This document shows positions 1 through 10,431 of a stretch of DNA of 64,000 nt, piece after piece. Under the pieces are notes generated by a model. It was not told the origin of the DNA, ran no database searches, and saw nothing but the letters and a program-made list of their open reading frames with translations. The stretch's first letter is position 1; each line of letters begins with the position of its first letter. The DNA lies in assembly GCA_037178625.1 (NCBI GenBank), contig CM074139.1, positions 1,736,001 through 1,800,000 on the forward strand. The letters are read 5' to 3'. This stretch comes from Skeletonema tropicum. Taxonomy: Eukaryota; Bacillariophyta; Thalassiosirophyceae; Thalassiosirales; Thalassiosiraceae. The position numbers and the translations under genes were made by a program.

Positions 1-856
1 CACTGACAGGTTCATGAGCCCTTTACGGCTCGGACCGGCAGCGGCGCTGCTATCGGCTCTTCCCTTTCTTACTATGCTGGGATGCTGCTTGCTACCTTTG
101 TCGGCTCTGAGCAACCTCTCCTGCGTTGCGGGCCGTGTGATGTCTCCGGTCATTTCACGTACGTCATCGTCATCATCACCTAACCATCGTCGCATTAATT
201 GTCTATCTCAGTGGTTCTTTGCATCTTCTCGTATTGCTGGCGTCTCTAGTTCCTGGGCAAGTCCGATATCTCTCGATGGCAAAGATGGGGGATGACAGCA
301 CAGATATGTGCCACGTGTCGTGCGTCACCTTGGAAATCGTAGATTTGTAGCTGTAACCTCTCATAGATCGATTTCACGCTCACCTCTCTCTATCGACCGA
401 CGGCTTGCACTGACAGGCGTCCTTCATTTCTGCTTTCCCACCAACAAGAGAGGATTGTTCAGAGCTCCGATGAACAATGGATGCTCTTCAGACCTCTTCC
501 CTCTTCGTCTTCCAGCCAGTGTACGTGTCTCCTAACAACTACTGTACGAGAGCGATGCGGTAGCCGAGGGGAAAGAGAAGCGGGAGGGACCTGCTCGTGC
601 GGGTCAAGTCTCCCGATGAGGCAAGGGGGCAAAGTTGGCGATCACTTCGTGCGTAAGGGGACAAAAACACCACTTTTGAGGACATTAGTTTAGAGTGGGT
701 TCCAGCGGTGTTACAGTTAGTGTTGGCACATCAAAACTGAGCTAATACCATCGCCTCAAATGTTTGGGTCGATATTTGGTCCCTACCAGTGTTTAATTGC
801 CTCTATTAGTAGTCGTATGGGCATGATCTGTCATGATCGATGAGTTGTGAAACTCA
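1..856. other. No supported gene in this stretch
   Basis: Several short open frames exist on the plus strand, but they are rich in Ser/Arg/Leu, overlap each other in different frames, show no domain, and have no convincing splice structure. The last 30 bases before the next gene hold two short palindromes (around 838-858 and 879-896, the latter with a CCCC/GGGG stem), which could form hairpins at the 3' end of the minus-strand ORF that follows. I see nothing else that can be named. Confidence 0.5.
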
Positions 857-1471
857 TCAAAAAAGCCTCAATTTTTTGTCCCCACATGGGGACAATTTAT
901 CACACACATTATTTGGAAATTCTTCGTCTTCTTCGTCTTCACTGTCGCTGTCGTTGTCGTTGCTGCTGGTTGACGCTGCATCTTCAGATGCCATACAGTC
1001 TCGGCAATACCGTAATCCGCATGCCGTACAGACTAGGCAATATCGTAAACATCGTAGAGTCGATGTTTGGATTGCAGCAGATGTTTCATTGTCGCTTTCG
1101 AGAGATTCCTCAGAGGATGAGGTTGAGTTGGAATAGCTCTTTTCTTGGAGGCTATCGACGTCACGTTCAGAGTCTTTGGAAGTAGTACTTTCAGTATCTT
1201 GCCCTTCCATCTTGACGACACTTATTGCCTTCTTCATCGGCGTCTGCACAGCATCATCAGTATTTGATCTGTCGGTATTCTGAGAACCGAGCCCACGAAG
1301 ATTGATCTCCACATCACCCAACGCAGCAGCATCCACATTTCCGTCGGCCTCAGCTATGGCCAACTTGTACGCTTGCAGAATCATTGATGACATGGTGACG
1401 GAGGCTTCAGCCTCAGCCTCAGCTGACTTGTTACGAGCTGCTCTTCTTCTTCTTGGCCAGGACACCACCAT
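857..1471 (-). CDS. Hypothetical acidic protein with a short Cys cluster
   Basis: An open frame of 204 codons from the ATG at 1471. The N-terminus is basic (an RRRRAAR stretch), the middle is Ser/Thr/Glu rich, and the C-terminus is very acidic. A Cys cluster near residues 145-165 has the pattern C-x3-C-x2-C-x2-C-x4-C-x2-C; much of it comes from a roughly 30-bp direct duplication at 988-1045, so it may not be a true zinc site. The frame stays open upstream to a TTG at 1498, and an acceptor-like CAG near 1510 leaves room for an upstream exon. I do not recognise the family. It could be the C-terminal exon of a transposon protein or a non-conserved gene. Confidence 0.35.
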   Translation of the reverse strand: MVVSWPRRRRAARNKSAEAEAEASVTMSSMILQAYKLAIAEADGNVDAAALGDVEINLRGLGSQNTDRSNTDDAVQTPMKKAISVVKMEGQDTESTTSKDSERDVDSLQEKSYSNSTSSSEESLESDNETSAAIQTSTLRCLRYCLVCTACGLRYCRDCMASEDAASTSSNDNDSDSEDEEDEEFPNNVCDKLSPCGDKKLRLF

Positions 1472-1934
1472 CGTCGTCTTATTGCTGTTTCCATTCAATG
1501 TCCTTATTCTGCACCAACAAATAGTATGTAAATTATCATCAAATGATTCGCTCGCTTTTAAGTATTTTTGGGCGGGCTGCTACAAAAAGTGAGTGTTTAT
1601 CATCCATTCTCCAGCATCCAAACGGCATGTAAAGAAGACTTTTCTTGTACTCAAGAATTCAGAAGAACAAAAAAGAAGGCTTTGCGCGCGGGGACGCGGG
1701 CCTTTGATGCGCCGAGGCACTCTCCGACGATACGTCCAACTGAGAATCCATCTAACTCATGTCTGGACTCCCATTAATCAAAACGATACTTCTCGCAAAC
1801 TTACGATGCTCTCCTATCCTACCTCTCCACCACACTTATCTCAGGCTGACACTACGATACTGTTGTTTGTTCTCATGTCATTTGTTTCATTGACAACAAC
1901 AACAGAAATATTAAATTAAGCCTGCAGCAACAAC

Positions 1935-4013
1935 ATGGCGACGACTACTCTCAAACAGAAAAGCAATGATGACAATGCTCGACATGCCATCGAGAGATTG
2001 TTAACCACCCAATCGAGTCCGGGTGAATATTCCACAGGATCGGAATTGTCATGTACCATCCCAACTGTTCAAATTATCCTACGAAATGACGATGGCAAGG
2101 AGACGGGCCGGGAGAAGTTGTCTTTCCCTCTTGACGCTAAAGGCGTAGAAGATATCAAGAGTCATGCGGAGAGAGCTGGCGTAGGACTACCTGATAGGAC
2201 TGTTGTGAACCTCGATGTACGCAAGACGTGAGTATAATATGTATTTATTATTTATCTTTAATATATTTATTTCAAATTTAGTGTGCCTCAACCGATGATA
2301 TGATTTGTTCGATACACATATGAATACTCCCTTTTTTTCATTTATTTAGGTGGCAGATCAAGCCAAAGAATCTGGATATTTCCAACGCTGAACAGGCACT
2401 GCAGAGTGCTTTAGATCTTGTAGCAAAGGACCTTGGGACGGAATCCGAATATAAGATTGAAGCATCGCTCTACAAGCTCCTTTTATATGAGGAGGGCTGC
2501 TTTTTTGCACGTCATCGTGACAATGAGCGTCTCGATGGCATGTTTGCTACTCTGGTTCTTGAGCTCCCTTCCGAGTATGAAGGAGCCCAGTTGTCGGTAT
2601 TTTCTCCCCTCACCCCCAATGAACGAATGACCTACACGTTCAACGGGAGAAACAACTCTTCTACTGCCAAGAAGAGAAGGACTCGCTGTTCTAGCACGCC
2701 CGGTATGCACTTTGCCGCCTTCTATGCGGATTGCTACCACGAGGTGAGCGAGTTGACGTCAGGAAACAGATGTGCTCTGATTTATCATCTCACTGCTACT
2801 CCAGTCCAGCATCCACTACTACGTCATCTGCGTGCACCAATCGCGTCTCCTCCCCAGCCTGCCGATGAACATGTTGCCTTGCGTTTGTCCATGATGATGG
2901 AGACATTTGCGAAGGAGGACGACTCTCATTATCCCAGCACATGGGAGGAGAAGGGGTATTGGAGAGAATACACCTGGCCAGGAAAGCCCAAGAAACTAGT
3001 ACTAGTACTCTCTCATCACTACACACCTGCCTCCCTCACCAGCATCAAGGCGTTGAAAGGAGCTGATCGCTCTATTGCCGAAATTATTCGTGCTGCTGCA
3101 TTCAAGTCCCCAAAGGATGACTTGTCATCACTTGCACGTCTCGCTGCAAAGAAGGTAGTTGAAGTTAGTGAAGAATACGCTAGCCAACCCGGCTGCCAAC
3201 ATGTACATCAACTTGTTTCAGAGGAATTCAATGGGAAGGAGGCTGGGCCATTCTTCGACGCTGCGATTTCTCTTGCTGTTATCACCGATGTTGGGGAGGG
3301 TACAAATTATCCATCCCATGCTGAAGAAGTGGGAAGCACCACGTCTTGGACATCCGGCCCTCTGATTTGGCTTACCGGTGAGGATAGCGCTCTTGATCTT
3401 GGTCCAAAGAAACCCAGCGACATTCATGCTGAATACCATCCGTCATGGTTTGGAGGACAAGATGATTTGGGTCCTCCGCACCAGTATTTTGGTCCAGTAG
3501 ATGACTACTATGGGGACCGTGAGTAGTCTACGAATGATATCTTTTTTTGCTGTTCATCTCGCCCCTCTCTCTAACATTTATTTTGCGCACTTAGCTATTC
3601 CCGCCTACTTCATGGATGGCCCCATCATTTACGGTGAGCAATGTTGGCCCAGTGAAAGAGGCAATCACAGTCTTCCCATCTACGCGCACGAGATTCTCTT
3701 TGCCTCCGAGGAAGCATCAACTGAATTCCGCAAGGATAAGGATGGCAATGGGAAGCATGTAGTAACAGGATATGGAGATGACCCCAAGAAATTGGAGTTT
3801 CGTAAGTACTTTTCCACTATTATGCTATGTTCCCTTTCTTCTTGACACAATCTCATTTGTTTTCTCTGTTTATTTCTTATTCCAGTTGGGAACGGAGCGC
3901 CCTACCCGGGAAGGTACTACTCACGCGCGGTCATTATGATCTGGCCGAAGGCTCACAGAGAGGATATCAAGATGCAAGCCAAGGAAAATAAGTCCGTCAA
4001 TTCCTACAGCTAA
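1935..4013 (+). CDS. 2OG-Fe(II) oxygenase family protein (prolyl 4-hydroxylase-like), four exons
   Basis: Exons 1935-2227, 2350-3518, 3595-3801 and 3886-4013 join in frame at GTGAGT/GTAAGT donors and YAG acceptors to give 598 residues. The oxygenase core follows exon 1: a Y-x2-G-x-F-x2-H-x-D segment puts the iron ligands H153 and D155 before an MFATLVLELPS strand. The distal ligand H228 lies in an FYADCYHEV strand, and R238, expected to bind 2-oxoglutarate, is ten residues later. The last exon has the GAPYPGRYYSRAVIMIWP block that follows the core in related protist and fungal proteins. Such enzymes hydroxylate protein or small-molecule substrates using O2 and 2-oxoglutarate; the substrate cannot be read from sequence. 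No signal peptide is seen, so it is probably cytosolic or nuclear. Confidence 0.88.
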
Positions 4014-4401
4014 AGCTAAGCGCATGGTCGTTTTACATGCTGATGTAATTTCATATCATAAGAAGTACGAATAAATGATGTCACATGTCTCTAGAGAAGA
4101 TACATTGCAAGAGCAAGAGACTGCTTTTTGATAGTGTAGCTTTCGATTCACAAGTCACACAATGCCACCACTCATTGTCTCGTCTTAGTTTGATATATGC
4201 ACGACAGTTAGATATATACACGATATTTAGAATCAGTGGAATGAATACCTGATTGATTGAGTATCTAAAATAGGATTCCAAGTCAATAAAACTTGCATCC
4301 TATCTCCATGGGCGTCGTATTTAATGACTGTTTACACATAACGATGATACGTCTATTCTCGTCTAATGCACACATTATGAAAGCTCTTCTCAGGAATCTC
4401 A
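4014..4401. other. Convergent intergenic region
   Basis: AT-rich sequence between the stop codons of two convergent genes. It contains AATAAA-like signals near 4070 and 4285 that may serve the oxygenase transcript. No further coding or repeat structure is visible. Confidence 0.4.
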
Positions 4402-5469
4402 TTAAATCCAAGCCATGATAATGACCGAGAAAGCTGCCAAAGCCATACTAAGTACTCCTATTTCTTTGTTCAATCTCACCTCTAAACTTCCTGACTTTAA
4501 TTGATCATTGATATCATTGGTAAACTCTAGTTTGACCAACTCGTAGTACTGCTCCTCGGCCCATGCCCGTGGTCCTTCGTAGACTTCGACTCCATTCACA
4601 TCTAGAGTGTAAGACCCGTCAATTGTGACTCCGGAGAGCCCATCACACGCCCAATCCAAAAGCACGAAGGTGTATTTGCCCGGATCGAGGCAATATGAGA
4701 GATTGTACTCATGGTCGCTTGTGTATGGCCCTCCACTCGCCACGAGCGTACCATCCTGATAATCTTGGGTGTTGCTTCGAGTCCACAGTTCAAAAGTCGT
4801 CTCCACACCATAATCATCAGTCTTCAGATTGATTCCAAGCTTATTAACACACGGATACACCAATGGAGGAAACACATTCTTCGTGGTATCATCACGCCCG
4901 TCTGCGTCATTGTCTTTGTAGTTTGGCTGTCTATAGGGTACGTCAAAAGTTGTGCTCTCAAACTCGCCAAAATCAGCTCCTCGTGCGATCATATCCCCAG
5001 TGCTCTGGTAGGTAACAACGTATCGCCCTTCACCTTCGTTGCAGCACAACCCATCTTTCTCACGGTCCATGATTGTAAATGTATACCTACCTTCCGGTAG
5101 ACAGACTATGTGCTTCTCCGATGCTTCTCTGTAATTTCCAGGAGGTTTTGGGTCATAGAATGGTGATTCCTTTACCGTTACAGCCTTGTTATTCTGAAAA
5201 GATGGTCTCCGACCGGTCACTATTTCCCAACTCGTCTCATCTGGGTACTTATCAAATATGAGACCAATTTCAACGTTGTAACATGTCTCAGTAGGTGCAC
5301 TCGAGATTGAAGGTACCGCCGATGGAAATGTTGTTGGAGAAGCTGTTGGTTCATTTGTCTGCCGCGGTGGAGGCAGTGAAGTTGGGAAATTGGAAGAGAT
5401 CACAGATGGCTCTTGGCCAAGAGCTTTCCCAAGCAGAGTGAAGAGCAGGAAGGCTGATGATTTGAACAT
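4402..5469 (-). CDS. Secreted or GPI-anchored two-domain surface protein
   Basis: Single-exon gene of 355 residues from the ATG at 5469, chosen because it directly precedes a hydrophobic signal peptide (FLLFTLLGKALG). A Ser/Thr/Pro linker with repeated PTxxPS motifs follows. Then come two homologous beta-rich modules of about 120 residues. Each starts with a conserved Cys (CYNVEIGL, CVNKLGINL), has a T-x-W/F-E-L-type strand, a Y/H-x3-CL-x2-G-x-YTF turn, and an MDREKDGLC or LDWACDGLS loop. The C-terminus ends in a hydrophobic tail after a polar stretch, as expected for GPI attachment or a membrane anchor. This layout is common in diatom cell-surface proteins; the ligand or role is unknown. It lies convergent with the oxygenase gene. 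Confidence 0.75.
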   Translation of the reverse strand: MFKSSAFLLFTLLGKALGQEPSVISSNFPTSLPPPRQTNEPTASPTTFPSAVPSISSAPTETCYNVEIGLIFDKYPDETSWEIVTGRRPSFQNNKAVTVKESPFYDPKPPGNYREASEKHIVCLPEGRYTFTIMDREKDGLCCNEGEGRYVVTYQSTGDMIARGADFGEFESTTFDVPYRQPNYKDNDADGRDDTTKNVFPPLVYPCVNKLGINLKTDDYGVETTFELWTRSNTQDYQDGTLVASGGPYTSDHEYNLSYCLDPGKYTFVLLDWACDGLSGVTIDGSYTLDVNGVEVYEGPRAWAEEQYYELVKLEFTNDINDQLKSGSLEVRLNKEIGVLSMALAAFSVIIMAWI

Positions 5470-5666
5470 GGTGCTATGAACAGAAATAGATGAGTTCACG
5501 CTTGTGCCGACTTCTGTGCATTCAGTTATTAGAGAGCGAACGAAGATGTGTGAACAAATTTTTCACAGGAATTTAGGCCAAAAAATAAGATTGCATCTAA
5601 TATCTTTTCTCATTTGCAAGAAAAACAGAACTTGCTGCCACCCTCATCTTGCGACACTCGAGATTT

Positions 5667-7369
5667 TTACTTATTCAACTGTGGCCATCCTTCACTGCAG
5701 CAATCTACCTCCAGATTGGCTTCCGCTCCTCTACTAATCTTGATTGGATTTTCCTTTCTTGTATCAATCTCAACTTTGATCGGACTGGCGATTTCTCCGC
5801 AATCAAGACTCACCATCATGTAATTATCCACGTCGAATGCTCCTTCTGTTTCCGCCCAAACATGATCGTCACCGTGTAGATGCAAAAATGGCTTTTGGAT
5901 ATCCTTTACAAAACTAGCCATCCCTTTTTCGCCCTCAAAAAAGTCCGCATGGTACGAACTTGGCGAAGCATGAGCTAGCAGCACCGCAACATCATAATCA
6001 TCGTCTAATTTCCTCATTAACTCCTTCACTCTGTGCAAATGTTCAGCGTGACGGCTTTTCCATTCACTTGTGGACTTTGGATAACCCCCAACTATATTAA
6101 GGCCAAAGAATAAAATTCTGTTTTTGAGGAATGCAAAAGATTCTTCAAGATTTCCCCACCGTGATGCCAAAAAGTTATGGTCCCAGTTTTCATCAAGGTG
6201 ATGGAAGTGCTTTGACCACTGTTCTTCTCCGTGTTCAAAATTAGGGCAGTCGTTTATGTCATTATCTATGAGTAGCAAGAAGTAAGTAACAAGGAAAGTA
6301 GCAAGAAGTCAGTAACAAGGAAAGGATATGAACAATAACAATAAAAGATCATTGCGGAAACCTCACCTCCTGGTATGACGAACACCGGAATGTTGCTCTG
6401 TTTCAGAATATCTCTCGCAGCCTGGTATGCGTACTCTTGGCAGCCATCCGCCGCATCTTGTAGATCCCCAAGATGGACAAGAAAATCAGCACTACTCGAT
6501 AAATTCTTGATCTGGTATGGCATGATGGTTTTACGCTCATGTTCTGTGTATGGAACATCAGCCATGGCATAGAAGGTGATGGAAGTGCCATCGCCACTTG
6601 AGGGCGAAACTGAAATTTCGGTAGGAGTGTATTCAATCTTTACAGTCTCAGCAGTATCGGCCTTACCTAACATATCTGGCAAGAAAGCAGCACAAGCATA
6701 GCCACCCATACCCAGTATGATACAAAACAAGACAATGAGAGTTATTATCCATGGGTCGCATCTTCTTTTCTCTGCTTTTTCTTGCAGATCTTCTTGCGAG
6801 AAATAAGAATTGTCGGCAAATGAATTTGCAGTTGTAATACATTCAGTACTTTCATCGTCATCTGACTCTTTCTTTTGCAATTTCTTTCCATCCTTCGGTT
6901 GACTTTTGTTATTGCTTGCTGCTGATAGTGGAGTTTTTCCACGTCTTTTCCAAAACATTGTCTTTTTCTTCCTCTTCTGTTCCTCGTTCAATGGTGAAAT
7001 TGGACAAGACTTTGCCTTTCTCATGTTGTAAGCGCCATCAAATGAAGTTTGGCCCCCATCATCGACTGCTGCAGAAGTAGCTAGTGCTCTAACATCACCT
7101 TCTGGTCTATTCTCAGTTTGATCATCGTGATCAATTTCAGACTTCTCATATTGGTAGGACAATGGCTGCGCTTCCTTGTTGTCAACATCAGGCTCACGAG
7201 ACAATACTTTTCGTAACGAATACGTCAAGCTCAAATCAGATATTTTTTGAGAAGGCGGCGTTGAGCTCAGTGTAACTTCCACCGAACCATTGTGCTCCTC
7301 GTTCTGCAGAGACGACGTCCAAGATTGCTCATCTCCAAGAGACGAAATCTTGCGGAGATCATATGCCAT
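5667..7369 (-). CDS. Membrane-anchored calcineurin-like metallophosphoesterase, two exons
   Basis: Exon 1 runs from 7369 to 6367 and exon 2 from 6265 to 5667; the intron, 6366-6266, begins GTGAGG and ends CATAG. The protein has 533 residues. A basic, Ser-rich cytosolic tail of about 205 residues precedes one transmembrane helix (about 207-231); the phosphoesterase domain follows on the far side. Metal-binding motifs in order are ADVPYTEHE, HLGDLQDA, PGDNDINDC (restored exactly across the intron), LLAHASPS and LHGDDHVW, matching the D-x-H / GD-x2-D / GDND / H / GD-x-H pattern. The tail carries three copies of an aY-x-(L/M)RK motif, near residues 3, 50 and 114. Similar proteins occur in diatoms; the substrate is unknown. 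Confidence 0.85.
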
Positions 7370-7847
7370 GGCCAGTTGAAAGTAGTAATCTGTCGTGATA
7401 GTTCAAGTCTTTAAAGGAGGAGGAAAGAGATACTTGTTGCTTTGTCGCCGCTGCAAGGTAGGTGACAGCTCTAAAGAGAGAATGGCACGTGCATCTTTCT
7501 TGGCACACTCCAAAGTCGTTCCTCTTTTTTGTGTTGCTTCGGCACTTTGTTGCTCTTGCCTTCTCACACTACTAATCTGATTTTTGTGTTAAGTGAGGTG
7601 AAAGTCTGTCTGTAGTTTGATTTAATAATAATGAAAACGACAGACAGATGTATGGTACTTTTATAAACCAACGTGAATGAGATCGGCTTTTTGCTTTTTG
7701 ATCATGCATCACCAATTTTGGCCCTCATCAGCCGACTGGCAGGACAGTATGATGTAGTTAGCATTATTTGTACTGGTCGGGCTGCCTTGACGCGGTCAAG
7801 TAATAGGAGTGGTGTGTGATGCTACTTTTGTAGTAGAGAACAACACA
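7370..7847. promoter_or_regulatory. Divergent intergenic (promoter) region
   Basis: The 478 bases between the divergent start codons of the phosphoesterase (minus) and the small gene (plus) must hold both promoters. A TTTATAAA box at about 7659 is a candidate for one of them. No repeat is visible. Confidence 0.4.
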
Positions 7848-8352
7848 ATGAACACGAAGGTTTTCACCACGGCAAATTATTATCTAAGGTGTCAACTTCG
7901 TAGAACGTGCCAGCAAAGTGGTAGAAGTTGGGTAAAAGCAAGAACTTGTCGAAGAGCATTTATTAGCACAGATAGTGAAACGAATGAAGAGACTGTGTAC
8001 TTTCACATATCTCCGAGGTAAGCGTAGGTATGAAATCAATTGGTGACGATTGAGCTGACATTCTTGCACGTTACAGTGTGCTCATACTATTCTTGCCCTT
8101 TTTCATAGCGGAGACTGGTGGACGGGCCCCTCAATCTTTGCAGCAAAGCATTTGCAACCTGATTACGTAAAGAGTATTCCAATACCAGCAGGGTTTGATC
8201 CAAGCAAACATTTTTCGGAAGAAGATGAAGAAGAATCAGAGAGTGGTGGTATGAGTTGGGAAGAGAAGCAACAACTACTGCATCAAATTTATGATGAGGG
8301 TAAATTGCCGGATCATTTATTGATTAGTTCTTCCAAAAAAGAGAAAGACTAA
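7848..8352 (+). CDS. Small probable organelle-targeted protein, two exons
   Basis: Exon 1 is 7848-8017 and exon 2 is 8109-8352; the 91-bp intron has GTAAGC and CATAG borders, and the joined frame encodes 137 residues. The ATG at 7848 is preferred because the frame upstream starts only at GTG. The N-terminus is rich in Arg, Ser, Thr and Gln with few acidic residues (LRCQLRRTCQQSGRSWVKAR), like a mitochondrial presequence (inference). The junction gives FHISPSGDWWTGPSIFAAKHL, followed by an acidic linker and a helical MSWEEKQQLL segment near the C-terminus. I do not recognise the family. The stop is only three bases from that of the convergent sulfotransferase gene, so their 3' UTRs must overlap. 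Confidence 0.6.
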
Positions 8353-8355
8353 GGT

Positions 8356-9762
8356 TCATCCTTGTGAGGGTTGTACACCTCCTTTTCTAAATTGTGAGGG
8401 ATGCACACCTTCTTTTCCAAACGCACCAATACCTTTAACATAGGGCACTTCATCTGCATTGCTTACCCATATCTCCTTCAAATTATCGCAGAAATCCTTC
8501 GGTGGATGAAATCTATCAATATTCTCCAGGGTCACAAGAGATTGCCTGGGAGAGGTCAACGTGACATTGGTATACCTCGCAAGAGTATCAATATAACTCG
8601 GAACTTCCGATAGTTCCGGCACATCCCTCACACCCCGATCCTTCAACTGCAAATAACTCAATATACGAGCATAGTCATACAATTCAAAACTAGGCCGGAG
8701 TCGTTCCATCCAAGCACCAATAAAATGTGAATCAGTTCCATCCAACGGATCTGGCTTCTTCATACTAGTTCCTGATTTGCTTGTGGCATTGCATTTTCCA
8801 CCAGCATCCAATCTCTGCCAATTGTTGAGTGGACAAATCACTTCTTGTATGGCAGCATCATAGGTTGTATCCACAATGACCAAATCGAACAATTGCAGTC
8901 GACATTTGGCAATATTGACATGATCTGACGTGACATCTTCCAAAGCCCCCGATAACCATCGTACATTCAAGTTTTCACGTTTATACGGTCCTCGATTCCC
9001 TTGCATTTCACTCCAAAAGAAATTTGGAGGTGCTCCTCCCACCACAACTTCATTTTTCTGGTTGTTGATTGAATGATTCTGAACATGTCGTAACCAAGTA
9101 ATCAATCGTTTCATAGGATCTCTCATGATCGTTGTAAAGAAAAGTCCCTCTCGTGCCACCTCGCTGACAAACGGTAGTGGAAAACGGGGTGGCAACATGG
9201 TTTCATACGAGACATACTGCACTCCATGCTGATAGTAATTATTCCGTATATTGTCCGCCTCCACGTGTTCATTGTAGGATATCAAACAATGCTTGTGAGT
9301 TTGCCAACACGCACGTGTGGCACAGGGGGTGAATTGATGGGCTAAGGCGAAGAAGTTGGTGCCGGCATTGTGTTGCATGTGGTAATGAACGATGATTTTT
9401 GCTGAGGTGTTTTTCATGCTGCTGCTGCTGGTGGGTGCATTATTTTGGTTATTACAGTATTGGGGTGTAGTGAAGGACCAATTGGAGGGTATTTCGGGAG
9501 GTGTGTCTTGCCAATTTAGGTACGATGGTTGTTCATTGTCGTCGGTGTTGATGATCATCCGTTTCTCATGCTGTTCCATCGTGATATCATCTGGATTTTC
9601 CCCGTCCAAGTAAGGGTCGCCTCTACCTTCAAAGTTGACATTGACCAACGAGCCGAGGATATTGAATTGAGAACCGAGGCAGATACCAATGATTATCGAG
9701 ACTATGGAGATGGACACTTTGGACCGTAGTGGTTTGTTTGCTGCTGCCGCTGCCATTTTCAT
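8356..9762 (-). CDS. Sulfotransferase-like type II membrane protein (copy 1)
   Basis: A 468-residue single-exon gene. A basic N-terminus is followed by one signal anchor (about residues 16-36) and a Ser/Asn-rich stem; the catalytic domain would be luminal, probably in the Golgi. The KIIVHYHMQHNAGTNFF segment (122-138) resembles the 5'-PAPS loop, TIMRDPMKRLIT (210-221) the 3'-phosphate-binding R-D/N-P-x3-R segment, and ENLNVRWLSG a conserved core strand of the heparan-sulfate 2-O-sulfotransferase superfamily. The sequence is too divergent to name a substrate. The paralog at 12298-13623 shares most of the core. The last 20 residues carry a 10-11-residue repeat (EGVHPSQ / GGVQPSQ) from a 33-bp tandem duplication absent from the paralog. 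Confidence 0.72.
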   Translation of the reverse strand: MKMAAAAANKPLRSKVSISIVSIIIGICLGSQFNILGSLVNVNFEGRGDPYLDGENPDDITMEQHEKRMIINTDDNEQPSYLNWQDTPPEIPSNWSFTTPQYCNNQNNAPTSSSSMKNTSAKIIVHYHMQHNAGTNFFALAHQFTPCATRACWQTHKHCLISYNEHVEADNIRNNYYQHGVQYVSYETMLPPRFPLPFVSEVAREGLFFTTIMRDPMKRLITWLRHVQNHSINNQKNEVVVGGAPPNFFWSEMQGNRGPYKRENLNVRWLSGALEDVTSDHVNIAKCRLQLFDLVIVDTTYDAAIQEVICPLNNWQRLDAGGKCNATSKSGTSMKKPDPLDGTDSHFIGAWMERLRPSFELYDYARILSYLQLKDRGVRDVPELSEVPSYIDTLARYTNVTLTSPRQSLVTLENIDRFHPPKDFCDNLKEIWVSNADEVPYVKGIGAFGKEGVHPSQFRKGGVQPSQG

Positions 9763-9789
9763 GTATTAGAAAAGTTTTTTGTCAGGATT

Positions 9790-10203
9790 TGTACATCATT
9801 TTTGTGCTCGCTCTCTAGAGAAGGAAGAAGTCTATTCGCCCCAGAATTGCTGCATGCATCCAATCAGATACTGCCCGTAGTAGTAATAAGAGGAATATGG
9901 GATGGTCTCAGCTATGGAGACAGAAGAAATACTCTTTCCGTCCTCCTTCACCCGATTCAAGCAATCCAATCTATGGAGTTGAGAGTGGAGAGAGTTGAGG
10001 AGGATAGATTTTTCTGCACTCAGCGATGCCGCATAATTTGGTAGTAATTCCTACGTTTCCGTCCACGTGAGTAGGAAATAGATTTATCCAGAAAGATTTT
10101 TGCATGATTTGAAGGAGGTACACTATCGTATGGGCAAGCAATGCGGATGAAGTGCCGTACTTTCATGGTATTGGGGGCTATTGGGGGGTTGGATCCAGAA
10201 TAG
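9790..10203 (+). pseudogene. Relic of a deleted sulfotransferase copy
   Basis: Positions 9790-10060 match, with small indels, the region upstream of the intact sulfotransferase gene (11823-12180). Positions 10081-10203 match its last codons: a NLKEV-like segment, then SNADEVPYFHGIG, a GLDPE end and the TAG stop. The roughly 1.2-kb body between them is missing and a short CACTATCGT-type insertion disrupts the rest. This is the scar of a unit in which the sulfotransferase was lost while its BTB neighbour stayed. Confidence 0.75.
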
Positions 10204-10431
10204 CTCCAAATAGATTTAACTGAATCAGAGGCTTGCTTCTCAAGATGACGAAAGTGCGTCTAGTCATTAGTCATGTGTCAAATAATGTTCATGATGTTTC
10301 TTGTTTCTCCTTCAATTCAGTCGGGCATGTTTCATCGACATGTGAATTTTTCACAAGCAACGGTTGTGATATCATCACGCATTGCGAGAGCAAGAAGAAC
10401 TATGAATATAACACTCAATCCTAACGAGAAG

